DNA of 64,000 nucleotides from Rhodobacter flavimaris (lineage in GTDB: Bacteria > Pseudomonadota > Alphaproteobacteria > Rhodobacterales > Rhodobacteraceae): positions 1 through 64,000 of the forward strand of contig NZ_JAJUOS010000003.1 in the NCBI RefSeq assembly GCF_021378075.1, read 5' to 3'. Every line of letters begins with the position of its first letter. Position 1 is the first letter of the stretch. Made by a program: the position numbers and the translations under genes. The notes beneath the pieces were generated by a model. That model saw only the letters and a program-made list of their open reading frames with translations, had not been told where the DNA came from and made no database searches. Of this stretch, positions 9,011-17,616 are shown in pieces.

Positions 9011-9037
9011 CGGGGCGGCGATTAGCCGCCCCGTTTT
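9011..9037 (+). terminator. Intrinsic terminator of the dmdA-like operon
   Basis: A 9-bp GC-rich stem CGGGGCGGC / GCCGCCCCG with loop GATTA, followed directly by TTTT, starts 9 bases after the BCCT stop. Confidence 0.85.
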
Positions 9038-9262
9038 CCAAGCCAACCCGGCAGCCTGCAATGTTAGCCGATAGTACCCGAACTAAAGATGAAAGGTCAG
9101 ACGATCCGGTAGAGGTCCGCCACGAATGATTTCCCAAGCGGTACCTCTTACCTGATAGATCACAAGTGATATCGTCCAGATGGTTCTGCCCTGCCTACCA
9201 ATTTTGGACCATCTAAAGCCGGCGGTTTCGGCTGAAGTCATCCGCTCCCCAGACTTCACCTC

Positions 9263-10012
9263 TCACCCATTTCGTCCGAGGAGGCGTGTCGAACCGGGCT
9301 TGGGCACTGGAGAGAGCGCAGTGTCGATGATGTCGATCAGGTTGCGCGAACGAACCGCGTCTTCCTCGAATATCTGGCGCAAACGCGGTTCCTCTTCGGT
9401 CGCAAGCTGCTCTTCGAGCCAGACGACTTCCTCTAGATAATCCTGCCGGCGCTTCTGCCAACGCTCCAATGCAGCCTTTTCCTCGTGCGTCGAAGATCCT
9501 TGGATCTGCGCTGTTCCAAGTTTCATATCGATGATCCCGTGATCGGGATGCGGCACGGGGTCCGGCAGATCGGTGATGCCGAGCCGTTCGCGTCGGTCCA
9601 GTTCACGCTCCCAGGCGATCTTGTAATCCATCGCCGCGTTGAAATACTCCTCGTGCAGAGCCTTGTTGCTCGTCTCAACGGAGGCGAGAAGTTCGGCAAA
9701 GAGCCGCTGTGCGCGATGCTGCCCCTTGACCGCGTTGACCGCCAGGGACCGTATCACCGCCTGCACAATCGGAACGCTGACATCACGCTGCCCGTCCCGT
9801 ACCGTGATCCCCCGATAGGCCTCCTCAAGGATGATCCTCTTCATGCGCTCTTCGTGCAGACCGGGGACCTTGTTCTTGCTGCCCTTCGGACGTCCGCGGG
9901 GATTGCCGGACTAGCCCTTTTTGAACTGTCCGCCCTTGGGGGGCTTGCCATAACCCACCTCGCAACCCGGCCGGGCGACCAAGGGCCCCTTGCCTCCGCG
10001 TTTGCCTGTCAT
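9263..10012 (-). pseudogene. DUF5681 domain protein interrupted by an amber codon
   Basis: The full frame runs from ATG at 10012 to the stop at 9263 (249 codons) with one internal TAG at plus-strand 9912-9914. The stop falls inside the family's hallmark: VGYGKPPKGGQFKKG, then TAG, then SGNPRGRPKGSKN. Homologues have Gln at this point, so the change is a single CAG to TAG. The downstream part (LEEAYRGITVRDG...) is intact and helical, with an ATG at 9844 that might allow partial expression. The ATG overlaps the stop of the methyltransferase gene in ATGA. DUF5681 proteins are small basic proteins of phage and island regions next to DNA methylases; their function is unknown. Confidence 0.85.
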
Positions 10013-11311
10013 TGCGCCGCCTCCATCATGCGAGAGGCGCGGGGCCAGCCACAGACAAGCTGCTCCGCCGAGTCCTTGGCGAAGCTCTCCCACCTTGCGA
10101 GAATCCGGTCACAGTAGATCGGGTCAAGTTCGACCAGCCTGGCGCGGCGCCCGGTCTTGTGGGCGGCGATCAAGGTCGAGCCGGAGCCCCCGAACGCATC
10201 AAGCACGATCTCGCCACGCCCCGACACATCGCGAATGGCATCGGCGATCATTTGCACTGGCTTCACCGTCGGATGCAGCCGAAGCTCGTCCATTCGCCCC
10301 TTCCGCATCGTGTTGACGCCCCGGTAGTTCCAGACATTGGTCCGGTAGCGCCCGTGCTGACCGAGTTCGAAGCTGTTCGTATGCGGCGCGGCGCCCTTCT
10401 TGAAGGCGAAGATCAGCTCGTGGCGAGAGCGATAGAAGCTACCCATGCCGCAGTTATCCTTGGCCCAGACGATCAGGTTCTTGAGTTCGTCATAGACCGC
10501 CTCGCCCGCCGCCAGCATCTCGCGCATGTGTCGCCAATCCATGCAGATGAAGCGGATCGAGCCGTCACAGCTGTGCTCGGCCATGTTGCGCAAGGACTGT
10601 GTCAGGAACCCGGTGAACTCCGACTCGGACATCTCGCCAGATGCCATAGCGAACTCGCGGTGCTTGACCTTGCCCGCTCCACCGACATGGCCGTCGATCT
10701 TCACGTTATAGGGCGGGTCGGCAAAGACCATCCGGGCGCGCTCGTCTCCCATGAGGAGATCGAAAGTGCTCGGATCGAGCGCATCCCCGCAGATGAGCCG
10801 ATGTGGCCCCAGCTGCCACAGATCTCCCACCTCGACCCGGCGCGGCGCGATCTCGGGACAGAGGTCATCCTCCGGGTCGTCGGGTTCTTCGGGAGCGAGC
10901 CCCTCGATCAGGCTGTCGATCTCGGCCACCTCGAACCCGATCACGCCGATCTCGAAACCGGGATCCTCGATCGCGAGCAAGGCCTGAAGTTCCTCCGCGA
11001 GAAGGTCCTCGTCCCAGCCCGCGTTCAACGCGAGCTTGTTGTCGGCAATGACATAGGCCCGCTTTTCCTCGGGCGTCATGTGCTCAATGCGCAGGCAGGG
11101 CACCTGCGCAAGCCCCATGAGCCTTGCGGCCTCGACCCGTCCACGGCCCGCGAGGATCGTGTTCGACTGGTCAATGAGGATGGGATTGGTGAAGCCGAAG
11201 GTCTCGATCGACTGCGCGATTTGCTTCAGTTGCTTCTTCGAATGCGTGCGCGCATTACGCCCCAGGCGCTCACGCCTTGGGCGTAAGATACTCGATGGTC
11301 TGCTCGGTCAT
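10009..11311 (-). pseudogene. ParB-like nuclease domain/site-specific DNA methyltransferase with 5' frameshift
   Basis: Adenine- or N4-cytosine-specific methyltransferase of the island/phage type with an N-terminal ParB-like domain. The catalytic half is intact: MVFADPPYN carries the DPPY motif and VLDAFGGSGSTLIAAHK carries the AdoMet-binding FxGxG. Reading back from the internal ATG at 11118, the frame stays homologous (NARTHSKKQLKQ, IDQSNTILAGRGRVEAARLM) up to about 11272. The natural start MTEQTIEYLTPKA (ATG at 11311) is one frame off, and runs into TGA at 11272-11270. One extra base or two missing bases near 11272 separate the two. The product is therefore probably not made as a full protein, unless translation restarts internally without the ParB-like part. 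Confidence 0.82.
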
Positions 11312-11598
11312 GGCGATGGGTCCTTTCTGTCCTTCTGCCTCTCATGCGGTCTCTCCTCTTTTCTGTTTCTTGTTCGTTGTTTTGTTCGGTCATCTGATAA
11401 TAGCGCTAGTGCAGCATCGAACCCCCAACAGGAACTTATAGTGAACAGACCACGAACATCACGCAAGATATGCGGTCTGAGGCGCTGAGACATCTGGACT
11501 TCCAAGTTGAACAGAGCGTTGGTCTGACCACGCCCGGCCCCGTCCGGGCGCGTCCCGGTAGCGGGGATCGGCCCTCGCGGAATGACCGGGAGACAGGC

Positions 11599-12120
11599 AT
11601 GCGACGGGACTACGCCCAGGGCGAAGTGACGGCAGAAACGAGGGTACCGCGACGGGCACGTCGGCGAGGTACCGGCGATAATCCCGAAATTACCGTCTCG
11701 GAGATAGAGGCGCTCGACCGCGCAGCGCTCTCGACACTCTGGACGGATCTCTTCGGCGAGGCGGTTCCCGCGAAGATGAGCCAGCCGATCCTGCGCCGCT
11801 TCATTGCCTTCGAGATCCAGGCCCAGGCGGAGGGCGGTTTGCCTACGAGCTTGGTGGGGCGGCTCGCGCGGATCGCCGCTGGCGATGACCGCAGGGCCAC
11901 GCCGGAGCTGCGCTCCGGCTCGCGGCTCCTGCGGGAATGGAGTGGAACAACCCATGTCGTCGAGTTGACAGAGAACGGGTTCCTTTGGGACGGCGTCCGT
12001 CACCGCTCGCTCTCCGCGATTGCCCGCGCGATCACCGGGGCGCGCTGGTCAGGACTGCGCTTCTTCGGCCTGACAGACGCAAGCGTTGCGCCAGCCAAAA
12101 GAAAGGTGCGATCGTCATGA
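11599..12120 (+). CDS. DUF2924 domain protein
   Basis: 173-aa protein of the DUF2924 family, a small protein commonly found just upstream of serine recombinases in prophage-like islands. The family blocks are clear: ALDRAALSTLWTDLFGE, ILRRFIAFEIQAQAEGGL, GSRLLREWSGTTHVVEL, and the C-terminal GFLWDGVRHRSLSAIARAIT then GARWSGLRFFGL. The ATG at 11599 is preferred because GGAG lies 6 bases before it; an upstream in-frame ATG at 11470 has no ribosome binding site. The stop overlaps the recombinase start in ATGA. The function is unknown; co-occurrence suggests a recombination accessory factor. Confidence 0.85.
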   Translation: MRRDYAQGEVTAETRVPRRARRRGTGDNPEITVSEIEALDRAALSTLWTDLFGEAVPAKMSQPILRRFIAFEIQAQAEGGLPTSLVGRLARIAAGDDRRATPELRSGSRLLREWSGTTHVVELTENGFLWDGVRHRSLSAIARAITGARWSGLRFFGLTDASVAPAKRKVRSS

Positions 12121-12932
12121 GCACTAAACCAGCCATCCGCTGCGCGATCTACACCCGCAAGTCTTCCGACGAGGGGCTTGAGCAGGAGTTCAACTCGCTC
12201 GACGCCCAGCACGAGGCCTGTACCGCCTATGTCGCGAGCCAGCGACACGAAGGCTGGAAGCTTATTCCCGAGCGTTACGATGATGGTGGCCTCTCCGGGG
12301 GCACGCTCGAGCGCCCTGCCCTGCAGCGCCTGCTTGCCGAGATCGAGGACGGCCGCATCGGCATGGTCGTCGTCTACAAGATCGACCGGCTCACCCGGTC
12401 GCTGCCGGACTTCGTCCGCCTCGTCGAGCGCCTCGAGGCCAAGGGCTGTTCCTTCGTCTCCGTCACCCAGGCCTTCAATACCTCCTCTTCCATGGGGCGC
12501 CTGACCCTGAACGTGCTGCTGTCCTTCGCCCTGTTCGAGCGCGAAGTGACCGCAGAACGGATCCGGGACAAAATCGCGGCCTCGAAGCAGAAGGGTCTCT
12601 GGATGGGCGGCACCGTGCCACTCGGCTATCGCATCCGCCAGATCCGCAGCGGCGCGAACTCGTCGTGGCCCCCGATGAAGCCAGAACCGTCGCTCAGCTG
12701 TTTGCGCTCTACGACGACTTGGGCAATCTGCGGACGCTTGAGGCTGAGGCAGCCCGACTGGGGTTGCGCCCTCGAGCCTCAGCCCGCCCCGGCGCGCGGA
12801 CCGATGCGCCCTTCTCCCGGGGCCAGTTGCATTACCTGCTGACCAATCCTGTCTATCTCGGGCGGATCCGGCACAAGACGACAAGCTATCCCGGGCTGCA
12901 TCCCGCGATCGTCACGCAAGAGCTCTGGGACC
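12117..12932 (+). pseudogene. Serine site-specific recombinase, frameshifted and truncated by an IS
   Basis: Large serine recombinase family. The N-terminal resolvase domain is complete: IRCAIYTRKSSDEG contains the catalytic serine region, followed by SLDAQHEAC, VVYKIDRLTRS, and FNTSSSMGRLTLNVLLSFALFE (read in parts). After LGYR at about 12628-12640 the homologous frame shifts by one: VAPDEARTVAQLFALYDD and FSRGQLHYLLTNPVYLG (the recombinase domain) lie in another frame. The alignment ends at ELWDR, where the IS6 element begins at 12933. The zinc-ribbon and coiled-coil C terminus is missing, so the enzyme should be dead. Confidence 0.88.
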
Positions 12933-12951
12933 GGTGCTGTCAGACGGATTC
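12933..12951 (+). repeat. IS6 terminal inverted repeat, left
   Basis: GGTGCTGTCAGACGGATTC matches the right end repeat at 14 of 19 positions, including the central TGTCAGA. Confidence 0.85.
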
Positions 12952-12985
12952 GAACTCGTCTCCACAAGGACAGTGGCGCTGCCGC

Positions 12986-13693
12986 TTATCCCGCACAGAG
13001 AACGCGCCACTCGGCGAGAGCGGCGGCGCGGTTCTGCTTGAAATTGGCCCTGGAGTAGAGGCTTCGCTCCGCGTTGAAATGGTTAAGGACCGAGGCGTGA
13101 ACGGCAACGAATTTCTGCAGACTTCGCATCCGCCGGAACCGCTGCATAGCCCGTTCACGTCGTCGTAAGGGCAAGTGTGAATTCTCTGCCCGGTTGTTCA
13201 GCCAACGGCCAGTCTCCTGCAGGGTAGCCGCGCCGATCGCCTTCAGGGCTGCGCCATAGGACCGCAGCAGATCAGTGACGATGGCCTCGGGCCAGCCATA
13301 TCTCCGCATCGTTTTTTTCAAGAATTTCAAGGCCGCTTTCTTGTCCCGCGTCTTCGTCACGAAGCTCTCAAGAACCTCACCTTCGTGATCGACCGCCCGC
13401 CAAAGATAATGGCGCTCGCCGTTGATCTTCACGAAAACCTCGTCGAGGTGCCAGCGCCACTGGGGACCGGATCGCAACCGCTCGGCTCGTTTCGCCCGGA
13501 TCTCGGAGGCAAACATCGGGCCGAACCGGTTCCACCAAAACCGGACGGATTCATGGCTGATGTCGATACCCCGTTCGTGCAGCAGATCTTCGACGTTCCG
13601 CAGCGACAGCGGGAACCGGACGTACATCATGACCGCCAGGCGGATGATTTCCGGGCTGGTCCGGAAGTACTTGAATGGGGCGTCTCTCGTCAT
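12986..13693 (-). CDS. IS6-family transposase
   Basis: 235-aa DDE transposase filling most of the 817-bp element. The three catalytic acids are visible: Asp84 in WRWHLDEVFVKI, Asp141 in AIVTDLLRSYGAAL and Glu170 in NNRAENSHLP, followed by the RRRERAMQRF stretch typical of this IS6 subgroup. The N-terminal helix-turn-helix region (SPEIIRLAVMMYVRFPLSLR) is present. The reading frame is intact, so the element may still be active. IS6 elements move by replicative transposition and often cause adjacent deletions, which fits the missing target duplication here. Confidence 0.93.
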   Translation of the reverse strand: MTRDAPFKYFRTSPEIIRLAVMMYVRFPLSLRNVEDLLHERGIDISHESVRFWWNRFGPMFASEIRAKRAERLRSGPQWRWHLDEVFVKINGERHYLWRAVDHEGEVLESFVTKTRDKKAALKFLKKTMRRYGWPEAIVTDLLRSYGAALKAIGAATLQETGRWLNNRAENSHLPLRRRERAMQRFRRMRSLQKFVAVHASVLNHFNAERSLYSRANFKQNRAAALAEWRVLCAG

Positions 13694-13730
13694 CCCAAGA
13701 CGCTACGAGACTGCCCTGCCCCGCTCAACA

Positions 13731-13749
13731 GATTCCCTCTGACAAAGCC
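13731..13749 (-). repeat. IS6 terminal inverted repeat, right
   Basis: Read on the minus strand this is GGCTTTGTCAGAGGGAATC, the partner of the repeat at 12933-12951. Confidence 0.85.
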
Positions 13750-13793
13750 TTCGGTAGACCAAAACGCACAAGCTGACGCCGACCGGGGACCGA

Positions 13794-14726
13794 TCAGGTA
13801 GGCCATGCGCCAGAGTCGTGAAGGTCCGATGCGAGCGCTTCCACCTCGGCCGCGACGCGGGTCCGGGCGGGGTCGCCCAGCATGCGCCGGTGATGGCTCA
13901 GGCTGACCGTGCGCAGATAGGACGGTTCGAGCGGCACGGCGGCGACCTGTCCGCGCAGCAGTTCGCCCGCAAAGGCGCTTTGCGCGAACACCCCGAACCC
14001 CACCCCGGAACTGACCAGTCGGACCAGCTGTTGGCCGGCGTCGATCTCGTAGAGGATGTTCAGCTTGAGCCCCAGGGCTTCGACCTGCCGTTCAAGGTTC
14101 GACCGCAGGGTGTGTCGCCCCGACGTGACGATCAGCGGCAGGTCCGGAATGCGGCTGACGGGAAAGGGATCGGGCATGTCCCGCATCTTGTCCGCGGCGC
14201 CGATCAGCATCATCTCCTCCTGCATCAGCGGGCGCGAAATGACGGTTTCGGTGTCGCGGGCGTTGAACGTGACGGCAATGTCCAGTTCCCCGGCATCGAC
14301 CCAGTCGGAGAGATAGCCTGACATCGCCTCGACGATCCGCAGCTTGACGTTTGGAAAGGCGGTGGACAGCCGTTGCAACAGCGGCTGAGTCATCACCACA
14401 GAGACCGATGGCGGCAGTCCGATGGACACGTCCCCGGACGGCTCAAAGCCGATCTGGCGCAGTTCGGCCTGAAGATTTCCGAGTATGCCGAACACTTCGT
14501 AGACCCTGGGCAACAGGTGCCGGCCTGCCCGGGTCAGCGTCACGCCGCGCGGCAAACGCTCGAACAAGGGTTGGCCTATGTCGGCCTCAAGCCGTCGGAT
14601 CGACGTCGACAGCGCCGGTTGCGCCACGCCAAGCCGTTCTGCCGCAGCGGTGATCGAGCCCTCTTCGGCGACGGTCATGAAGGCCCGCAGACGGACAAGA
14701 TCGAATTGATGAACGAGTTGCGCCAT
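13794..14726 (-). CDS. LysR-family transcriptional regulator of the TRAP operon
   Basis: 310-aa LysR regulator. The N-terminal winged helix-turn-helix is textbook: RLRAFMTVAEEGSITAAAERLGVAQPALS then TSIRRLEADIGQPLF. The C-terminal effector-binding domain spans about residues 90-300 (DVSIGLPPSVSVVMTQPLL, LPLIVTSGRHTLRS). It is transcribed away from the TRAP operon, with a 98-bp gap containing an inverted repeat, so it very probably regulates dctP-dctQ-dctM and itself. The effector is likely the transported organic acid or a product of it. The gene ends 44 bases from the IS6 right end and is intact. Confidence 0.9.
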   Translation of the reverse strand: MAQLVHQFDLVRLRAFMTVAEEGSITAAAERLGVAQPALSTSIRRLEADIGQPLFERLPRGVTLTRAGRHLLPRVYEVFGILGNLQAELRQIGFEPSGDVSIGLPPSVSVVMTQPLLQRLSTAFPNVKLRIVEAMSGYLSDWVDAGELDIAVTFNARDTETVISRPLMQEEMMLIGAADKMRDMPDPFPVSRIPDLPLIVTSGRHTLRSNLERQVEALGLKLNILYEIDAGQQLVRLVSSGVGFGVFAQSAFAGELLRGQVAAVPLEPSYLRTVSLSHHRRMLGDPARTRVAAEVEALASDLHDSGAWPT

Positions 14727-14735
14727 GACCCATAT

Positions 14736-14774
14736 AAACTCTCATATGTCACCAGAGGCAATCCATATGAGTTT
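14736..14774. promoter_or_regulatory. Probable LysR operator between lysR and dctP
   Basis: The divergent intergenic gap holds AAACTCTCATATG (14736-14748) and its inverted partner CATATGAGTTT (14764-14774), complementary except for one extra T, separated by 15 bases. The dyad is placed where LysR-type activators bind. The dctP ribosome binding site GGGAGGA lies further downstream. Confidence 0.65.
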
Positions 14775-14824
14775 CCTTTGCTAATCCGGGCTAACAAGAT
14801 GCGGCAGTTTTCTGGGAGGAATAC

Positions 14825-15829
14825 ATGAAACATCTGGCACTCATCGCGACCACGGCCGCAAGCGCCCTGTTCGCGGGTTCGGTCCTTGCCGCCGACTACA
14901 CCATCTCGGTCACGCTCGACACCAGCCCGCAGCACGTGCGCAACGTCTGGCTGAAGGATTTCGCCAAGGCGATCGAGGAAAAGTCCGAAGGCAAGCTGGA
15001 GCTCGAGATCTTCGAGGCTGCCGCGAAATACAAGGACAGCGAGGCCGCCGCCGCGGTCGCACAGGGCGCCATCGACATGGCGATCCCGCAATACCAGTTG
15101 ATCTCGCGCTTTGTCCCCGAGGCGGATTTCGAGCAGTTGCCGATGTTCTACGGCCTTGGCCGTGACCAGATCTATGCCGTGGTCGATGGCGCGGTCGGTG
15201 ACGAACTGCACGCCAAGATCGAGGAAAAGCTGCGTGTCAAGGTGCTGGGCCGTCCGATCGACCTGGGTTTCGGCACCGTGTTTTCCACCGATGTCGAACT
15301 GAAGACGCCTGCCGATCTCGCCGGGCTGAAAGTCCGCGTGCCGGGTGGCCCGGCGACGGTTCAGCGCTACGAGAACATAGATGCGGTTCCCGTGCAGATT
15401 TCCTGGCCCGACGTGCCGCAGGCATTGCAGACCGGCACGATCTCTTCGCTCTGGTCGACACAGGAATCCGTCGCCTCGGCCAAGCTTTGGGATGCCGGCG
15501 TCAAATACGCGATGGAGGACCGTCAGGCCATCGTCCAATACGTGCCGCTGATCAACCAGCGTGCGCTGGACAAGCTGCCCGAGGATCTGCGCGCCCTGCT
15601 GATCGACACCTGGGACGAGATGGTCGATGCGCAGCGCGACTTTGCGGCGCAGCGGCAACAGGATGCCCGCGACCTGAACGCGCAGAACGGCATCGTCACC
15701 TCGGACCCCGACGCCGAGGCGCTGGCCGCGATGCGCCAGAGGCTGATGCAGGTCCAGCCCGCCTTGGTCGAGGAACTGGGCATCGACCCGGCCTTCATCG
15801 ACCGGATCGCCGCCGTGACCGGCGACTGA
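14825..15829 (+). CDS. dctP: TRAP transporter solute-binding protein (DctP family)
   Basis: 334-aa periplasmic binding protein with signal peptide MKHLALIATTAASALFAGSVLAA (described in parts: positive start, hydrophobic core, cleavage after LAA near residue 23). The mature part has the DctP fold, including VAQGAIDMAIPQY and the conserved arginine block LAGLKVRVPGGPATV that binds the carboxylate of the ligand. It delivers a probably carboxylate-bearing substrate to the DctQM membrane proteins encoded next. A good ribosome binding site (GGGAGGA) precedes the ATG. The substrate cannot be read from the sequence. Confidence 0.9.
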   Translation: MKHLALIATTAASALFAGSVLAADYTISVTLDTSPQHVRNVWLKDFAKAIEEKSEGKLELEIFEAAAKYKDSEAAAAVAQGAIDMAIPQYQLISRFVPEADFEQLPMFYGLGRDQIYAVVDGAVGDELHAKIEEKLRVKVLGRPIDLGFGTVFSTDVELKTPADLAGLKVRVPGGPATVQRYENIDAVPVQISWPDVPQALQTGTISSLWSTQESVASAKLWDAGVKYAMEDRQAIVQYVPLINQRALDKLPEDLRALLIDTWDEMVDAQRDFAAQRQQDARDLNAQNGIVTSDPDAEALAAMRQRLMQVQPALVEELGIDPAFIDRIAAVTGD

Positions 15830-15845
15830 TCGGGCGGACCTGACG

Positions 15846-16319
15846 ATGAAATCCCTCCTTGTCGGGCTGGAGACCGGGGCAACCGGTCTCCTTGCCCTCG
15901 CGGCTGCCCTGCTGACCGTCAGCGAATCCGTGTTGCGCTATGTCGCGCCCATGAGACTGCCCGACTGGGGCGCTGAAGTGACCGTCTACCTTGTCGGATG
16001 GGCGGTCATGCTGAGCGCCAGTCGCCTGATCCGCGACCGGATGCATGTCAGCGTCGAGATGCTGGCAGAACGGCTTCCGGAGCGCACCCAAAGTGCCCTG
16101 CGGCTGTTCACCTGCCTGTTCGGGCTGGTTGTTGCAGGCTGCATCGCATGGGCGGGCTGGTTGATGGTGGATTTCGCCCTGATGCTGGGGGAACGGTCCG
16201 ACAGCTCGATCCGCTTTCCCATGTGGGCCTATTACGCCGCCATTCCCGTAGGCTTTGCCCTGTCGGCGGCCACCTATCTTTGGCAGGCGGTCATGATCGC
16301 CACCGGGCGGGAGGCATGA
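15846..16319 (+). CDS. dctQ: TRAP transporter small membrane subunit (DctQ family)
   Basis: 157-aa four-helix inner-membrane protein of the DctQ family. Hydrophobic segments lie at about residues 10-30, 45-62, 85-110 and 125-147. The family motif LPDWGAEVTVYLVGWAVMLSA and the DRMHVSVEML block are visible. It bridges DctP and DctM. It starts 16 bases after the dctP stop and ends 4 bases before dctM, so the three genes are one operon. Confidence 0.88.
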   Translation: MKSLLVGLETGATGLLALAAALLTVSESVLRYVAPMRLPDWGAEVTVYLVGWAVMLSASRLIRDRMHVSVEMLAERLPERTQSALRLFTCLFGLVVAGCIAWAGWLMVDFALMLGERSDSSIRFPMWAYYAAIPVGFALSAATYLWQAVMIATGREA

Positions 16320-16323
16320 TGCG

Positions 16324-17607
16324 ATGCTTCTGACCGTTGTCCTGATCCTGTTCTTCATCCTGCTGCTGATCGGCGTGCCGATCTACCTCGTGTTGTCCGG
16401 CCTTGCCGTCATGGTCTGGGTGGTCGAGGGCGATCCCTTGGTCTCACTGGGGCAACAATACGCCAACCACCTGAATTCCTACACGCTTGTGGCGGTGCCA
16501 CTGTTCGTGATCGCCGCGACCTTCATGCAGCGCGGCGGCGTGGCCCGCGCGCTGATCGACATGGCGTCGGCATGGGTCGGTCGGACGCGTGGCGCGCTGG
16601 GGATCGTCTGCATCCTTGCGACAGCCCTCTTTGCCGCGATCTCGGGTTCGTCCGTCGCCACGGCGCTGGCGATCGGCGCGGTGCTGATCCCCGCGATGAA
16701 GCAGCGCGGCTACCCGATCACCTTCGCCACCGGCACCATCGGTGCAGGCGGCACGCTGGGCATCCTGATCCCGCCTTCGCTGGCCATGCTGATCTACGGC
16801 ATCATCGTGGACGAATCCGTGCCGCGCCTGTTCCTTGCCGGTGTGATACCCGGCCTGATCCAGGCGGCGCTGCTGATGGCCTATGTCCGCTACTACGCCG
16901 TTCGCTACGATCTGCCGGTCGAGGAGCCGATGGACCGGCAGCAGTTCATCACCGCAAACCTGAACGCGATGCCCGCCCTGCTGGTGCCGATCATCATCCT
17001 TGGCGGCATCTACTCTGGCCTTGTGACCATCTCCGAAGCAGCGGGCCTGTCCGCCGTGGTCGCGATGATCGTCTCGCTGACCTTCTACCGTGAAATCCGG
17101 CTGCGCGACGTGCTGCCGATCCTGGCCGACGGTGTGCGTCAGACGGGTGTCATCATCTTCATCGTGCTGGCCGCCCTGACCTTTGCCCATTGGCTGACCG
17201 GAGCAGGCGTGACCCGTGCCCTTGTCGGCTTCATCGAACACATGGACCTGACCGCGCTGCAATTCCTGATCGCGGCAAACATCATCATGTTCATCCTGGG
17301 CATGTTCCTCGAAGTGATCTCGGTTATTCTGATCTTCGTACCGCTGGTCGTGCCGGTTCTGCTGAAACTGGACATCGATCCGATCCACTTTGGCGTGATC
17401 CTCGTGGTGAACATGGAAATCGCGCTGCTGACGCCGCCGGTCGGGTTGAACCTGTTTGTCCTGAAATCCGTCGCCGATACCGGCATCGACAAGGTGATCC
17501 GGGGCGTGACCCCCTACATCGGGCTGATGCTGGTGCTGCTGGTCTTCATCACGCTGGTCCCGGCGGTGTCCACCTGGCTACCGGACCTCGTCTTTGGCGC
17601 AAGATAG
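16324..17607 (+). CDS. dctM: TRAP transporter large membrane subunit (DctM family)
   Basis: 427-aa permease with about 12 membrane segments, the sodium-coupled transport unit of the TRAP system. Signatures: SGSSVATALAIGAVLIPAM, the GAGGTLGILIPPSLAMLIYG motif and, near the end, NMEIALLTPPVGLNLFVL. The length is normal. It is encoded directly downstream of dctQ and 9 bases before the tautomerase-like gene. Confidence 0.92.
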   Translation: MLLTVVLILFFILLLIGVPIYLVLSGLAVMVWVVEGDPLVSLGQQYANHLNSYTLVAVPLFVIAATFMQRGGVARALIDMASAWVGRTRGALGIVCILATALFAAISGSSVATALAIGAVLIPAMKQRGYPITFATGTIGAGGTLGILIPPSLAMLIYGIIVDESVPRLFLAGVIPGLIQAALLMAYVRYYAVRYDLPVEEPMDRQQFITANLNAMPALLVPIIILGGIYSGLVTISEAAGLSAVVAMIVSLTFYREIRLRDVLPILADGVRQTGVIIFIVLAALTFAHWLTGAGVTRALVGFIEHMDLTALQFLIAANIIMFILGMFLEVISVILIFVPLVVPVLLKLDIDPIHFGVILVVNMEIALLTPPVGLNLFVLKSVADTGIDKVIRGVTPYIGLMLVLLVFITLVPAVSTWLPDLVFGAR

Positions 17608-17616
17608 GAAGTTTCC

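Larger units (their letters stand above)
12933..13749 (-). mobile_element. IS6-family insertion sequence (complete, 817 bp)
   Basis: The element is bounded by imperfect terminal inverted repeats: GGTGCTGTCAGACGGATTC at 12933-12951, and the complement of 13731-13749, GGCTTTGTCAGAGGGAATC. Length and the single transposase gene fit the IS6 family. The flanking 8 bases differ (CTGGGACC on the left, TTCGGTAG on the right), so no target-site duplication is present. The left end cuts the serine recombinase gene; the right flank leads into the LysR/TRAP locus. Confidence 0.9.

Noticed and set aside
12945..12960. GGATTCGAACTCG string resembling a tRNA T-arm and possible att site
   Set aside because: It belongs to the IS6 left end; no acceptor stem or matching repeat of the tRNA-Ser 3' end is found.
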